A DNA stretch of 41,615 nt, from positions 1 through 41,615 of the forward strand of contig PLZH01000123.1 in the NCBI GenBank assembly GCA_003152055.1, in the 5' to 3' direction. The notes beneath the pieces were generated by a model. That model did not search any database, was not told where the DNA came from, and saw only the letters and a program-made list of their open reading frames with translations. The stretch comes from Burkholderiales bacterium (GTDB taxonomy: Bacteria; Pseudomonadota; Gammaproteobacteria; Burkholderiales; Burkholderiaceae_C). Position numbers and translations under genes: made by a program. Positions within the stretch are counted from its first letter, which is position 1; each line of letters begins with the position of its first letter. Positions 27,814-37,410 of this stretch are shown piece by piece.

Positions 27814-29190
27814 TTAGCGTGCCCAGAGCCGCGCCGTGCTCGCCGCAGCCGCCAGCGTGGCCGTACCCGCACCGAGCCACAGCGCCCAGACCGCGCCCTG
27901 CATGCCGGCCAGGCCGAAGCACAGGGCCACCAGCGCCGCGCCCGTGGCCTGGCCCAGCAGCCGCGCCATCGCGATCACGCCGCTGGCACCGCCGGCGCGC
28001 TCGGGCGGCGCGCTGGCCATCAGGGCCCGCAGGTTGGGCGATTGGAAGAAGCCGAAGCCGATGCCGCAAAGCACCATGCGCGCTACGATGTCCGGCACGC
28101 CGGGCTGCGCCGGCAGCAGCGCCAGGGAAGCCATGCCCAGCGCCAGCGTGCTGAGACCGATGCCGCCCAGCAGCCCGGGCGCGTGGCGGTCGGACAGTCT
28201 CCCGGCGAGAGGGGCAATGGCCGCCACCACTGCGGCCCAGGGCGTCATTAGGAAGCCGGTCTCTATGGGGTCACGGTGCAGCACTTGCTCGAAGTAAAAG
28301 GGCAGCGACACCAGCGCGAGGCCCTGCGTGGCGAAGGCGCACATCGAGGTCGCGGCCGACAGAGCGAACAGCGGCCTCTTCAGCAGGTCGACGGGCAGCA
28401 TGGGCGCCGGGTGGCCGACCTGCCGGCGCAGCAGCAGCGCGCACGCGGCCGCCGCTGTCAGCAGCGCCAGGCCAAGCCAACGTGCGTCGTCGCGCTGCGT
28501 GGCCAGGCCCAGGGCCAGGACCAGCGCCGAGAAGCTGAGGCCCGTGAGCAGGGCGGTGGCCGGGTCGAAGCGGTGCGAGCGCGGCTCGCTGCGCGGCAGC
28601 GTCGGAACGCCGAAGCCAAAGCACAGCACGCCCAGCGGCACGTTGATCGCGAACAGCCACGGCCAGCTGGCCACGCTCAGCACCAGCGAGGCCACGCTGG
28701 GGCCGCAGGCGAAGCCCACGCCCACCACGAGTGCGTTCAACCCGACGCCGCGGCCCAACCGGTGCGCCGGGTAGATGAGCCGGATCAGCGCGATGTTGAC
28801 GCTCATGATTGCGCTCGCACCCACGCCCTGCAGGACGCGGGCGAGCGTCAGGGTCACCAAGCTGTCAGCCAGCGCGCAGCCCAGCGACGAGGCCGTAAAG
28901 AAGGCCAGGCCGCAGAGAAACACCTTGCGAGGCCCCCATAGATCGCCCAGCGCGGCAAAGGGCAGCAGCGTGGCCACGATGGCCATTTGATAGGCATTGA
29001 TGATCCAAATCGAGGCGGCGGGCGTGGCCTGCAGGTCGGCCGCGATGGCCGGCAGCGCGGTGTTTGCAATGGCCGTGTCCAGCGAGCCCAGAGCGACCGC
29101 CAGCAGGATGGCCAGAAGAGCGCGGCGGTCGCCGGCGCTCAGTGTGCTGCCGGCTTGGGGGTGCTCGTCCGGTGGTGTCACCGAGCGCAC
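27814..29190 (-). CDS. MFS multidrug transporter, DHA2-like
   Basis: 458 aa; 'LGSLDTAIANTALPAIAADL', 'WIINAYQMAIVATLLPFAALGDLWGPRKVFL', multiple TM helices. Confidence 0.9.
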   Translation of the reverse strand: MRSVTPPDEHPQAGSTLSAGDRRALLAILLAVALGSLDTAIANTALPAIAADLQATPAASIWIINAYQMAIVATLLPFAALGDLWGPRKVFLCGLAFFTASSLGCALADSLVTLTLARVLQGVGASAIMSVNIALIRLIYPAHRLGRGVGLNALVVGVGFACGPSVASLVLSVASWPWLFAINVPLGVLCFGFGVPTLPRSEPRSHRFDPATALLTGLSFSALVLALGLATQRDDARWLGLALLTAAAACALLLRRQVGHPAPMLPVDLLKRPLFALSAATSMCAFATQGLALVSLPFYFEQVLHRDPIETGFLMTPWAAVVAAIAPLAGRLSDRHAPGLLGGIGLSTLALGMASLALLPAQPGVPDIVARMVLCGIGFGFFQSPNLRALMASAPPERAGGASGVIAMARLLGQATGAALVALCFGLAGMQGAVWALWLGAGTATLAAAASTARLWAR

Positions 29191-29381
29191 GATAACCGCG
29201 CAAGACGCGCGCGGCGTCCCGGGCCGACAGCGGCCTGCGCCAGAGCCACGACTGCGACGCGCCCTGCGTGAGCGGCTGCTTCACTCCGGGCAATTTGGGC
29301 GAGTGAATGTCGCTGGAGGGTCGACAGCGTCAGCTCGCAGCACGGCCCGTGAGCTGTTCCTTCGCGGCAAGAGTTCTTCGA

Positions 29382-29836
29382 TCAGCGCTCCGCATCCCGA
29401 TCTTGGGTCCGGCCGGGCACTTCCGCCTTCTCGGCCTGCACCGTCTCTTGAATGCGCCCCGTAGGAATCTCACCGCCGGCAATTCGCGCTGCGATTTTTT
29501 GCAGGATGCGTCGAGCCACGACTTCTCGCTGCTCCGCGGTCAGCCCGCTCGACTCTGCGCGCTTGTCGATGGCCGCAGCCGCCGCGTACGCAGCCGCGAG
29601 CTCGGGGTAACGCTGGACCGCCTCTTCAGGCGCCAGGTTCAAGAAAGCTTGCGCGCGATCTCTTGCCTGTAGCTCTCGTCGCTCGCGGTCCGCTTCATGT
29701 TGCCCAGCACCTTCTTGGTCCACTGCGCGTGCGAGCGGGGGCTTGCCGAGGGCTTGTCGCTCGAACGCCGGGTCTGCGGCTGCGCTGCGGACGAGCCGCT
29801 CGAGCTCGGCTCTAAGACGATGGGCGATTTGCTCAT
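29382..29836 (-). pseudogene. Frameshifted plasmid-type protein downstream of umuC
   Basis: Frame A MSKSPIVLEPSSS...WTKKVLGNMKRTASDESYRQEIARKLS* ends near 29639; coherent coding continues in another frame as AFLNLAPEEAVQRYPELAAAYAAAAAIDKRAESSGLTAEQREVVARRILQKIAARIAGGEIPTGRIQE. Confidence 0.5.
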
Positions 29837-29926
29837 GGTGGCCTTCGGATCGAAGAACCCGCAACTTATCCCACCCTGCCTGCGCGCGAGGATCCCGCCT
29901 GCCCTGCCCTCGCTGAGGCCGCGTCT

Positions 29927-31258
29927 TCAGGCCCGCACCCGGGGCATCTCGTCCCAGCGCGTCGTGTACCGCGGGGACCGCCGCTCCTGCCTGGTCGACC
30001 AGCTGCGCACCTCGTTCGAGTTGCTCACCTGCAAGGCGCTGCCGATCCGCACCGAGTCCCGGCCGAAACGTCGGTTCAAGCTGTCCATCGCCTGCATGAG
30101 CGCCGCGCGATCGCGCGGCCGGGCCTTGACCCCCTCTTCGGCGTCGGCAAACAGGTCGAGTTCGCCCTGGTGCTGCCCGGCGGGCTGAAGATCCACCAGC
30201 ATGACGCCGGCCTTGGCGTAGTTGAAGCCGGTGCGGTAAGCCCCCGTCGCCGCTTGCACGGCGGCGCCGACCAGGAGTCGGGAGTCGGCCGTCGGCCGGA
30301 TCAGGGGCACCGTCACACTCGCACTGTGTTGCTGATCGTTCTGCCGGAACGCACTCGTCGTGAAGAAGACGTTCACGGCGCCGGCGGCGCCGTCCTGCTG
30401 GCGCAACCGCTCCGCCGCCCGGGCGGCGAACTCGCTGACCGCTTCCACAATACCCGACAGTTCGGTAACCGCCTTGCCGAAGGAGCGCGAGACCAGGATC
30501 TGATGCCTGGCCGCCGGCGCGTCGTCGAGGTCCATGCACGAAGTGCCGCGCAGTTCGAGCACGGTCTTCTCCAGGACGACGCTGAACTGTTTGCGCAGCG
30601 TCGCAGTGTCGCAGCGCACGAGGTCGAGCACGGTGCGCACGCCGGCGTCGCCGAGTCGGGCGCCGATGCGCTGTCCGACGCCCCAGATGTCGCCTACCTC
30701 GGTGGCAGCAAAGATCTGCTCAAGCTCGTTATTGCTCAGGGTGCCGAAGTTGCAGACTTGCGCCAGGTCCGCGGGGTAGGTGCCCGGCTTGCGGTCGGCG
30801 GTCTTCGCGACGTGGTTGGCGAGCTTGGCCAGGGTCTTGGTGAGGCCGAAGCCCACGCTCGTGGGCAGTCCGGTCTCGCGCAGGACGTCGGCGCGCATGG
30901 CCCGGCCAATCGCCACGAGGTCGCCGCGCACGCCGGCGAAGTCCAGGAACGACTCGTCGATCGAATAGATCTCCTGTCGCGGCGCGAAGCGCGCCTCGAT
31001 GGCCATCATTCGGCTGGACATGTCGCCGTAGAGCTCGAAGTTGGCCGAAACCGCGATCAGGCCGGCCGAACGCTCGAGGTGGCGCACCTGGAACCAGGGC
31101 TGCGCCATTTTTACGCCAAGGTCCTTGGCCTCGTTGCTGCGCGCGATGCAGGCGCCATCGTTCGACGACAGCACGACGACCGGCCGGCCGGCCAGTCGCG
31201 GCGCGAAGACGCGCTCACAGCTGACGTACATGTTGTTGGCGTCGACGAGCGCAAACAC
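29927..31258 (-). CDS. umuC: Translesion DNA polymerase V subunit UmuC
   Basis: 443 aa from GTG (VFALVDANNMYVSCERVF); 'YSIDESFLDFAG', 'GLPTSVGFGLTKTLAKLAN', 'WGVGQRIGARL'. Directly follows umuD. Confidence 0.9.
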   Translation of the reverse strand: MFALVDANNMYVSCERVFAPRLAGRPVVVLSSNDGACIARSNEAKDLGVKMAQPWFQVRHLERSAGLIAVSANFELYGDMSSRMMAIEARFAPRQEIYSIDESFLDFAGVRGDLVAIGRAMRADVLRETGLPTSVGFGLTKTLAKLANHVAKTADRKPGTYPADLAQVCNFGTLSNNELEQIFAATEVGDIWGVGQRIGARLGDAGVRTVLDLVRCDTATLRKQFSVVLEKTVLELRGTSCMDLDDAPAARHQILVSRSFGKAVTELSGIVEAVSEFAARAAERLRQQDGAAGAVNVFFTTSAFRQNDQQHSASVTVPLIRPTADSRLLVGAAVQAATGAYRTGFNYAKAGVMLVDLQPAGQHQGELDLFADAEEGVKARPRDRAALMQAMDSLNRRFGRDSVRIGSALQVSNSNEVRSWSTRQERRSPRYTTRWDEMPRVRA

Positions 31259-31262
31259 GACT

Positions 31263-31706
31263 TCAGCCCAAGAGCGACTTGATGACGGTCGTGACGACGC
31301 CCCAGATCTCAAGCGGCTCGCCGCCGCCAACGGCGATCTCGGCGTGATCAGGATTCGCCGCCTGCAGCCTGACCGCCTGGCCGTGCTTCCAAAGGCGCCG
31401 GCAGACGAGTTCACCATCGACCAGCGCCACGACGACGTTGCCGTGAGCTGGCGTCAGGGCACGGTCGACAAGGAGCACGTCGCCATCGTCGATGCCGGCT
31501 TCGCGCATCGCCGACCCGGCGGTGCGCATCACGAAGGTGGCCTGCGCGTGCCGGATCAGCGCGTCGTTGAGGTCGATGCGCTTGACCGTTGCGTCCATTC
31601 CCGGCGAGCCGAAGCCCGCGGACGCGGTGGGGCCGCTGGGCGGGGTCGCAACGGCGCTGCCCGGGCCAACGGGCGCGCCGTCAGGCAGGTTGGCGAAGCT
31701 GGACAT
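31263..31706 (-). CDS. umuD: UmuD-like protein with substituted catalytic dyad
   Basis: 147 aa; 'RIDLNDALIRHAQATFVMRTAGSAMREAGIDDGDVLLVDRALTPAHGNVVVALVDGELVCRRL' aligns without gaps to E. coli UmuD from R37 to L99; Ser60 is Ala and Lys97 is Arg. Confidence 0.85.
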   Translation of the reverse strand: MSSFANLPDGAPVGPGSAVATPPSGPTASAGFGSPGMDATVKRIDLNDALIRHAQATFVMRTAGSAMREAGIDDGDVLLVDRALTPAHGNVVVALVDGELVCRRLWKHGQAVRLQAANPDHAEIAVGGGEPLEIWGVVTTVIKSLLG

Positions 31707-31714
31707 CCATCCAG
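31699..31714. promoter_or_regulatory. Degenerate LexA-box-like site overlapping the umuD start
   Basis: CTGGACATCCATCCAG = CTG-N10-CAG; minus strand reads TATACTGGATGGATGTCCAG. Confidence 0.5.
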
Positions 31715-32234
31715 TATAGGTTTGGGCATCTCGTGCAGCGAGCATGGGCAGCGAGCGGCAAGCTTCGACCCGAAGGAGCCGGCGGCGCCTTTCTGGGTGA
31801 ACGACCGGTCCACCTTAGAACTTGACCTTCGCCGAAGCAGTCGAGCAAGTCAGAGACGGTGACAGCGGTCATTCGCCGGTGCCGACCGACGACCGCGACA
31901 AGATCGCGGCTGAACGGCTGCGTTGGAAAGTCGCGAACTCACGCATCCGACCCGTAGCGGACGATCGCCTGATCGAACTGAGCGCCCAGAACCGGACACG
32001 GACGTCGGATGCGGTGTTGAGTTCCACCTTTGGCCGCACTCCCCGAGCGTCCGGCAGCGCACAGACGAGCCATTCAGCTGGGTGTAGCGTACGGGGCTCG
32101 GCAGATTTTGTTCCTTCTTTTTCGAGAGGATCATCTGCTGGCCCCAAGCCCGAATCCTCCGGCGGCCTTCAATGCCGGAAGGGCTCCGATAAGCGGCTTC
32201 TCCAATCTCTACGTAAGCGGACCAAGGAAACACG

Positions 32235-32648
32235 ATGGCGAAGAAAACCTACCAGGGCTCGTGTCACTGCGGCGCGGTCGCCTTCGAGGCCAAGATTGAC
32301 TTCGATAAAGGAACGACGCGCTGCAATTGCTCGATTTGCACCAAGGCGCGCTTCTGGTTCGCGATCATTCAGGATGAAGATTTCAAAGTCGAAAAAGGCG
32401 AAGACCAGCTGTCGAATTACTCGTGGATTCCACCCGGAAAAACAGAGTCACACCTTCGCTATCGCTTCTGCAAGACCTGTGGTATTCGCACCTTCGCAGA
32501 GGGAAACCGGGGTGAGTTCTACGCTGTGGCTATCGCCGCGCTGGACGGTATCGAGCAAGATGCCGACCAACTCGTCAGGTCGTTGAAATTCAACGACGGC
32601 CGTCACGACGACCTAAAGCACGCGCCGGCCGATACGCGCCTATTGTGA
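32235..32648 (+). CDS. GFA-family (glutathione-dependent formaldehyde-activating-like) protein
   Basis: 137 aa; 'GSCHCGAVAFEAKI', 'TRCNCSICTKARFW', 'YRFCKTCGIRTF'. Confidence 0.9.
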   Translation: MAKKTYQGSCHCGAVAFEAKIDFDKGTTRCNCSICTKARFWFAIIQDEDFKVEKGEDQLSNYSWIPPGKTESHLRYRFCKTCGIRTFAEGNRGEFYAVAIAALDGIEQDADQLVRSLKFNDGRHDDLKHAPADTRLL

Positions 32649-33154
32649 ACTTCGTTAACGCGTACGTGCGAAGCGCGGATCGAACAGGTCTGCCGTCGAT
32701 TGCTCGCTGCTGCATGGACAGTGCGCGATTGCAGACCAAGGTAGCTTGCTCATAAGCTGACGGTCGTGGCCGTCTGGTTATGGCCGCTAGCGTGCAGCCC
32801 GCTCGAGCCTCTCAAAAGGGTTGCCCGATAATCGATGTCCATACACCCTCTTCCCGCAAATGACCGAAACCGAGCAGCAAGCCGTTCCCCATGGGTTTAC
32901 GCAGATCACAGAAGGTCGCATCCGGACTACAGACATCATCTGCGGCGAGTCTGGCGGGTGGGCCATCCCTCATGTCTTCCTTGTGGGTGGCGACATTGCC
33001 GATGACGGTCGTTCCATTGCTCGACCGCACGTCAAGAAGCCGGGCGGCCGTAGCTGAGCTGGTCTGGCCGCTTCAATGCGGAGCGGGAGGCCGGAGGTTC
33101 GTTCAGTAGGTGCTCACGAGCAAGCACCAGTGAGCGGAACTTGAGAGGACAGCG

Positions 33155-33547
33155 GTGAACCTGAAAGTACCAATCGAGATACTGGACGAGCTAGCGGAGA
33201 CCGTGATCCGCTCGACCGGTTCCCTTGACTTGGCGAGCGGCGAGATCTTCGACGTCCGCTATGAGGTTGATCGGCCTGGATTGATGGGCATGCCGGCGGT
33301 CGACGAGCAATACGAATTCACCAGCGGCGTACTGTCCAACGATGGCAAGGAGGTTGAATTCCGCATAGACGTTGACGTGATGCGTGGACAGTACTTCGTC
33401 AACCCGACCGAGTTACTAGAACTCAAAGTCCGAGCCGCCAAGCTCTTCGCCGGCATCGAAGGCAAGACGCTGCTCGCCGCTTCGGAGCGCGCCGCGGCGG
33501 CATCGTCCGACATCCACATCGGCGACGCGGACCGGCGCCTTCATTGA
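33155..33547 (+). CDS. Hypothetical protein
   Basis: 130 aa with GTG start MNLKVPIEILDELAETVIRSTGSLDLASGEIFDVRYE; protein-like composition. Confidence 0.5.
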   Translation: MNLKVPIEILDELAETVIRSTGSLDLASGEIFDVRYEVDRPGLMGMPAVDEQYEFTSGVLSNDGKEVEFRIDVDVMRGQYFVNPTELLELKVRAAKLFAGIEGKTLLAASERAAAASSDIHIGDADRRLH

Positions 33548-33891
33548 GCCAACAATTGCATCCGTGGAGGTAGGGTTGACCTCGCCTTGCGGTGAGAGAG
33601 AATGCGCCGCGCGTCGTTCGCAACGCCCCCGAGGAACGGAGCGTCCCAAAGCAGCTGGTCGTGGCCGTCCGCTCGTGGCAGGGCACTGCCTGTCGCGACC
33701 GGCAGGTATCGGGGGGCGCTCAACTTGGAGGTCAGCTTTCCGGCGGTGGGTTCTAGGGCGTGGCCGTCTCAGGTCGACCCGTTCCAGTCGCTCGCGCTCA
33801 GCGAAAGCAGACCTTCGTCGAATGGATCTTGACACGGTCGCGTAGACGGGGCGTCGTTCATCTGACGAAATGACCGCGACTCATTACGCGA

Positions 33892-34677
33892 TCACTGGTT
33901 GATCACCAGTTCGGCCTTGGCTGGCTGCAGGACCGGCAGGTCAGCCAGTTTGGCACCGCTGCTCATCAGTCCCTCCGCCGTGACCAATTCGCGGAATCAA
34001 TAGATCGACGGTACACCGTGGCACGCCGTCAGCTTGACGATTGCTCCGGCCGCAGGCGGAAAAGTGGATCTGGTGAATTGACGAGCGCACCGGCCCGTGT
34101 CTGGATGGACAATGGTCGCAAAGGCTGCGTCAATGTCCTGGTCAGTGCGGGTTTGCAAGACTGCAGTTGCTGCCCGAACGGGAGCCACCTCCCGCGCCTA
34201 CCTCGCCCAGGAATTGGAAGCCAGCCTGTCGGGATCGACGAGCATGGCGATCACAGCCGCTTTGAGCGCCAATTCGTGAAGCAGCTCCATTCGCTTTGCA
34301 ATCAGCTCGCTGACGAAGATAGAAGCGCCGGTGCCGTTCCCGCCCGGTCGACCAAGGCTGGCGACGAGGCCGCTTTCAACCACAGCACACCCGGCGATGA
34401 ACACGATTGGAATCGTTGAGGTCGCTGCCTTGGCCGTTATCACCGTACGCGTGCCACCTGCCGTGACCAGGACGGCGACGTGACGGCCGACCAGGTCCGC
34501 CGCCAGCGCGGGAAGTCGATCGTAGTGGCCCACCGCCCAGCGATATGCGATCGCCACGTTAAGCGTTGGCGGAACGCGGCGATAACCTGGGTCCACTGCG
34601 CGAGCGACGTGGTGGGAGGACAGAAGCCCGATCGCCGGGACTGGTTTCTGCGCGCGAGCAGCGAGTGGCGTAACCAA
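33892..34677 (-). pseudogene. Decayed ABC transporter substrate-binding protein
   Basis: Pieces in different frames: 'LAARAQKPVPAIGLLSS...VAIAYRWAVGHYDRLPALAADLVGRHVAVLVTAGGT...AKAATSTIPIVFIAG...VASLGRPGGNGTG...ELIAKRMELLHELALKAAVIAMLVDP' (34198-34677), 'DIDAAFATIV...LTACHGVPSIY' (33997-34188), 'GAKLADLPVLQPAKAELVINQ*' (ends 33892). Confidence 0.75.
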
Positions 34678-34747
34678 GACTCAAGAACGTTCAAAGATCA
34701 GCGATTCCCTAAAGCGGCTGCCCTCACCAGCCAGGTGGCATCCAACG

Positions 34748-35569
34748 TCAATGCACTTCCTTCTCGGAGTCTTCGAAATATCTGGCGGGGGTGGTTCCGA
34801 GTGAATGCCGGAACATGGCTATGAAGGCACTCGTGCTTTCGTAGCCAAGGTTGAAGGCAATATCGCCGACGCTCTGTCCTGTGCCGAGGAGTTCAAGGGC
34901 GCGCAATAAGCGCGCCTGCCTTTGCCAATTACCGAAGGTGAATCCGGTCTCGAGCAAGAAATGGCGAGCAAAGGAGCGCGGACTCATAGCGGCGCCGCGC
35001 GCCGCTGCGACAAGCGACCGTTGAGGATATTCGGCAACTTCGGTCGCAATCGTGCGCAACTTGGAGCACGTTGGCATCGGCAGGTGCAGCGGTTCGTGCG
35101 GGAGGGCCGCTATTCGATCAAGCAGCACGCGGACAAGCCGGCCATCGGCGCCGTCCTCGTCATAGTGAACCGGTAGCCGAACAACGGCCAATATTAATTC
35201 ACGCAGCAACGGGTTAATTTGAACAACTGCGCAGTGTCTAGGCAACTGCGCGAGCGCGTCCCTTCGGATATAGATCGAGCGAATTTCAGTATTAACCGTG
35301 CAACGAGTGACATGAGACTCGCCGGCAGGAATCCAAATCGCCCGACTTGGCGGAGCTACCCAGTTTCCTTCTGCGGCAGTGGTCGTGAGAGTCCCGGATT
35401 CAGCATAGATTAATTGAGCGCGCGGGTGAGAATGTGGCGGGGTTTCAATCGCAGCGTCAAACGTCCCCACACTCGCGATAATTACCTCAGGGCAATTGTA
35501 ATCCAATGCCGGCGGCAGCGATGAATCAACGCGCGGCCGGCTGCTGATGGTTTGGCCGTTTCTCGACAT
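34748..35569 (-). CDS. AraC-family transcriptional regulator
   Basis: 273 aa from MSRNGQTISS; cupin-like 'TPPHSHPRAQLIYAESGTLTTTAAEGNWVAPPSRAIWIPAGESH'; HTH 'MSPRSFARHFLLETGFTFGNWQRQARLLRALELLGTGQSVGDIAFNLGYESTSAFIAMFRHSLGTTPARYF'. Confidence 0.9.
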   Translation of the reverse strand: MSRNGQTISSRPRVDSSLPPALDYNCPEVIIASVGTFDAAIETPPHSHPRAQLIYAESGTLTTTAAEGNWVAPPSRAIWIPAGESHVTRCTVNTEIRSIYIRRDALAQLPRHCAVVQINPLLRELILAVVRLPVHYDEDGADGRLVRVLLDRIAALPHEPLHLPMPTCSKLRTIATEVAEYPQRSLVAAARGAAMSPRSFARHFLLETGFTFGNWQRQARLLRALELLGTGQSVGDIAFNLGYESTSAFIAMFRHSLGTTPARYFEDSEKEVH

Positions 35570-35646
35570 TTGTTGGCAGCTTGGGGCTAATGCGAGCGTG
35601 CGGGGATAGCTGATGATTGGGCCAGCTTGCGTCAGAGGAGGGCTCA

Positions 35647-36657
35647 ATGAATTCGAACTGTGGACAGCTCACGCGCAACGCGTGCCTATTTTCTCGCCGC
35701 AAAGTTCTTCGTCTCGCTGCTGCGGCCATACCGTCTACTGCATCATGGTTGGCGCGAGCAGATTCGTATCCGTCGCGACCGGTGCGCATCATAGTTGGTT
35801 ATGCTGCAGGCGGCGCGCCCGACATCGTGGCGCGCCTCATCGGGCAATGGCTGTCCGACCGGCTCGACCAGCCATTCGTCATCGAAAACAGGCCGGGCGC
35901 CAGCGGACGGATCGCCATCGAGACTGTGATCAAGGCGCCCGCGGACGGCCATACCCTGCTAATGGTGGCGTTGCCGGATGCCGTCAACGCAACGCTCTTC
36001 CAAAACCCGAACTACAGTTTCGTCCGCGACATTGCGCCGGTCGCCGCGATCTGCCGCGATCCCGATGTGATGCTTGTGAACACAAGGTTTCCGGTCAAAT
36101 CGGTCCCGGAGTTCATTGCCTACGCCAAAGCAAATCCCGGCAAGATCAACATGGCGTCTCCTGGCGTCGGCTCATCGCCACACATGGCCGGTGAACTGTT
36201 CAAGTTCATGACCGGGATCGACATGACGCACGTGGCCTACCGCGGTACAGCACCGGCACTAACCGACCTGCTCGGCGGACACGTGCAGGTCTTCTTCGCT
36301 CCTATCTTAGCGTCACTTCCATACATCAGGGCCGGCGAGCTACGGGCCTTGGCTGTGACCACGGCGGCGCGCGCGGACGCGCTGCCGGATATTGCGGCCT
36401 TGGCCGACTTTGTGCCGGGCTTTGAGGTGAGCGGGTGGTTCGGCATCGGCGCGTCGAAAGATGTACCCACCGCAGTCATCAATCGGCTTAACACGGAGGT
36501 CAATGCGGGCCTCAACGACCCCGCGATGAAGGCGCGACTTGCCGACCTCGGCTCCTCGGCCTTTGCTGGTTCGCCTTCCACCTTCGGCAAGTTTATTGCC
36601 GATGAAATCAAGAAATGGGCGGACGTCATTAAATTTGCAAACATTAAACCAGACTGA
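35647..36657 (+). CDS. Tripartite tricarboxylate transporter (Bug/TctC) substrate-binding protein
   Basis: 'YPSRPVRIIVGYAAGGAPDIVARLIGQWLSDRLDQPFVIENRPGASGRIAIETV'; divergent from araC. Confidence 0.9.
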   Translation: MNSNCGQLTRNACLFSRRKVLRLAAAAIPSTASWLARADSYPSRPVRIIVGYAAGGAPDIVARLIGQWLSDRLDQPFVIENRPGASGRIAIETVIKAPADGHTLLMVALPDAVNATLFQNPNYSFVRDIAPVAAICRDPDVMLVNTRFPVKSVPEFIAYAKANPGKINMASPGVGSSPHMAGELFKFMTGIDMTHVAYRGTAPALTDLLGGHVQVFFAPILASLPYIRAGELRALAVTTAARADALPDIAALADFVPGFEVSGWFGIGASKDVPTAVINRLNTEVNAGLNDPAMKARLADLGSSAFAGSPSTFGKFIADEIKKWADVIKFANIKPD

Positions 36658-36720
36658 CGAAAAGAAGCGATTCGTAGCCTGTGGCGAGCGCCCAGCTGCG
36701 CAGCGGAGAGGAACAACGCT

Positions 36721-37410
36721 ATGGGCAAAGTACTCTGTGACCAACGTGCCGAAACTGTGCTGGCGCGACTAAGAGAGCATGCATCCCGGCAATCCCAGGA
36801 AATGCAACGGTACTACGATGCAAAACGTCGGACCGGTGCGGGGCCTACTGATCCGAGGTCAGCCAGCGACATGAATTTTGTGCGCGACAAGTTTGTCGCA
36901 CTGGATCCGGAGAAATGCGAGCTGTGCTATCTGCTTTGCCGTGCGCTCCGCGCAAGACGCGTGGTTGAATTTGGCACGTCGTTCGGAGTTTCCACGATTT
37001 ATCTCGCGGCTGCCGTCCGCGACACTTTGCGCGATTTCGGAGGCCAGGGAACGGTTATCGGCACAGAGATCGAGCCTACCAAGGCCACGGCAGCCCGTGA
37101 AAATATTTCGGAAGCCGGGCTAGCTGACTTCGTCGAGATACGCATCGGCGACGCAACCGAGACTCTGCAGGACGTCGGTGGCGCGGTGGACTTTTTGCTA
37201 CTCGATAGTTGGATCCCACTCATCCGGCCTGTTATTGCTGTGATGACGCCGCAGCTCCGGGCCGGCTCGATGATCCTTTGTGACAATGTCGAGCTGTTCG
37301 AGGCCGAGTATGTCGAGTACACCTCCTTCATTCGAGACCCTAATAACGGCTTTCGTTCTGTGCTCCTTTCACATCAAGGTGGCCTTGAGCTTTCTGTAAA
37401 GTTGGGCTGA
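36721..37410 (+). CDS. SAM-dependent O-methyltransferase
   Basis: 229 aa; 'ARRVVEFGTSFGVSTIYLAAAV', 'GTVIGTEIEPTKATAARENI', 'VDFLLLDSWIPL'. Confidence 0.85.
   Translation: MGKVLCDQRAETVLARLREHASRQSQEMQRYYDAKRRTGAGPTDPRSASDMNFVRDKFVALDPEKCELCYLLCRALRARRVVEFGTSFGVSTIYLAAAVRDTLRDFGGQGTVIGTEIEPTKATAARENISEAGLADFVEIRIGDATETLQDVGGAVDFLLLDSWIPLIRPVIAVMTPQLRAGSMILCDNVELFEAEYVEYTSFIRDPNNGFRSVLLSHQGGLELSVKLG

Noticed and set aside
28276-28941. 221-aa plus-strand ORF
   Set aside because: Antisense to the MFS transporter; Q/R/H-rich composition typical of a shadow frame.
29640-29655. Programmed -1 frameshift at AAGCTTTCTTGA
   Set aside because: No X-XXY-YYZ slippery heptamer in the proper frame; simple mutation or sequencing error is more likely.
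30170-31282. 370-aa plus-strand ORF
   Set aside because: Antisense to umuC; no recognisable motif.
33892-33960. Short hairpins (actggt...accagt; ctggctg...cagccag)
   Set aside because: They fall in the 3' end of the ABC substrate-binding pseudogene and are explained by its coding sequence.
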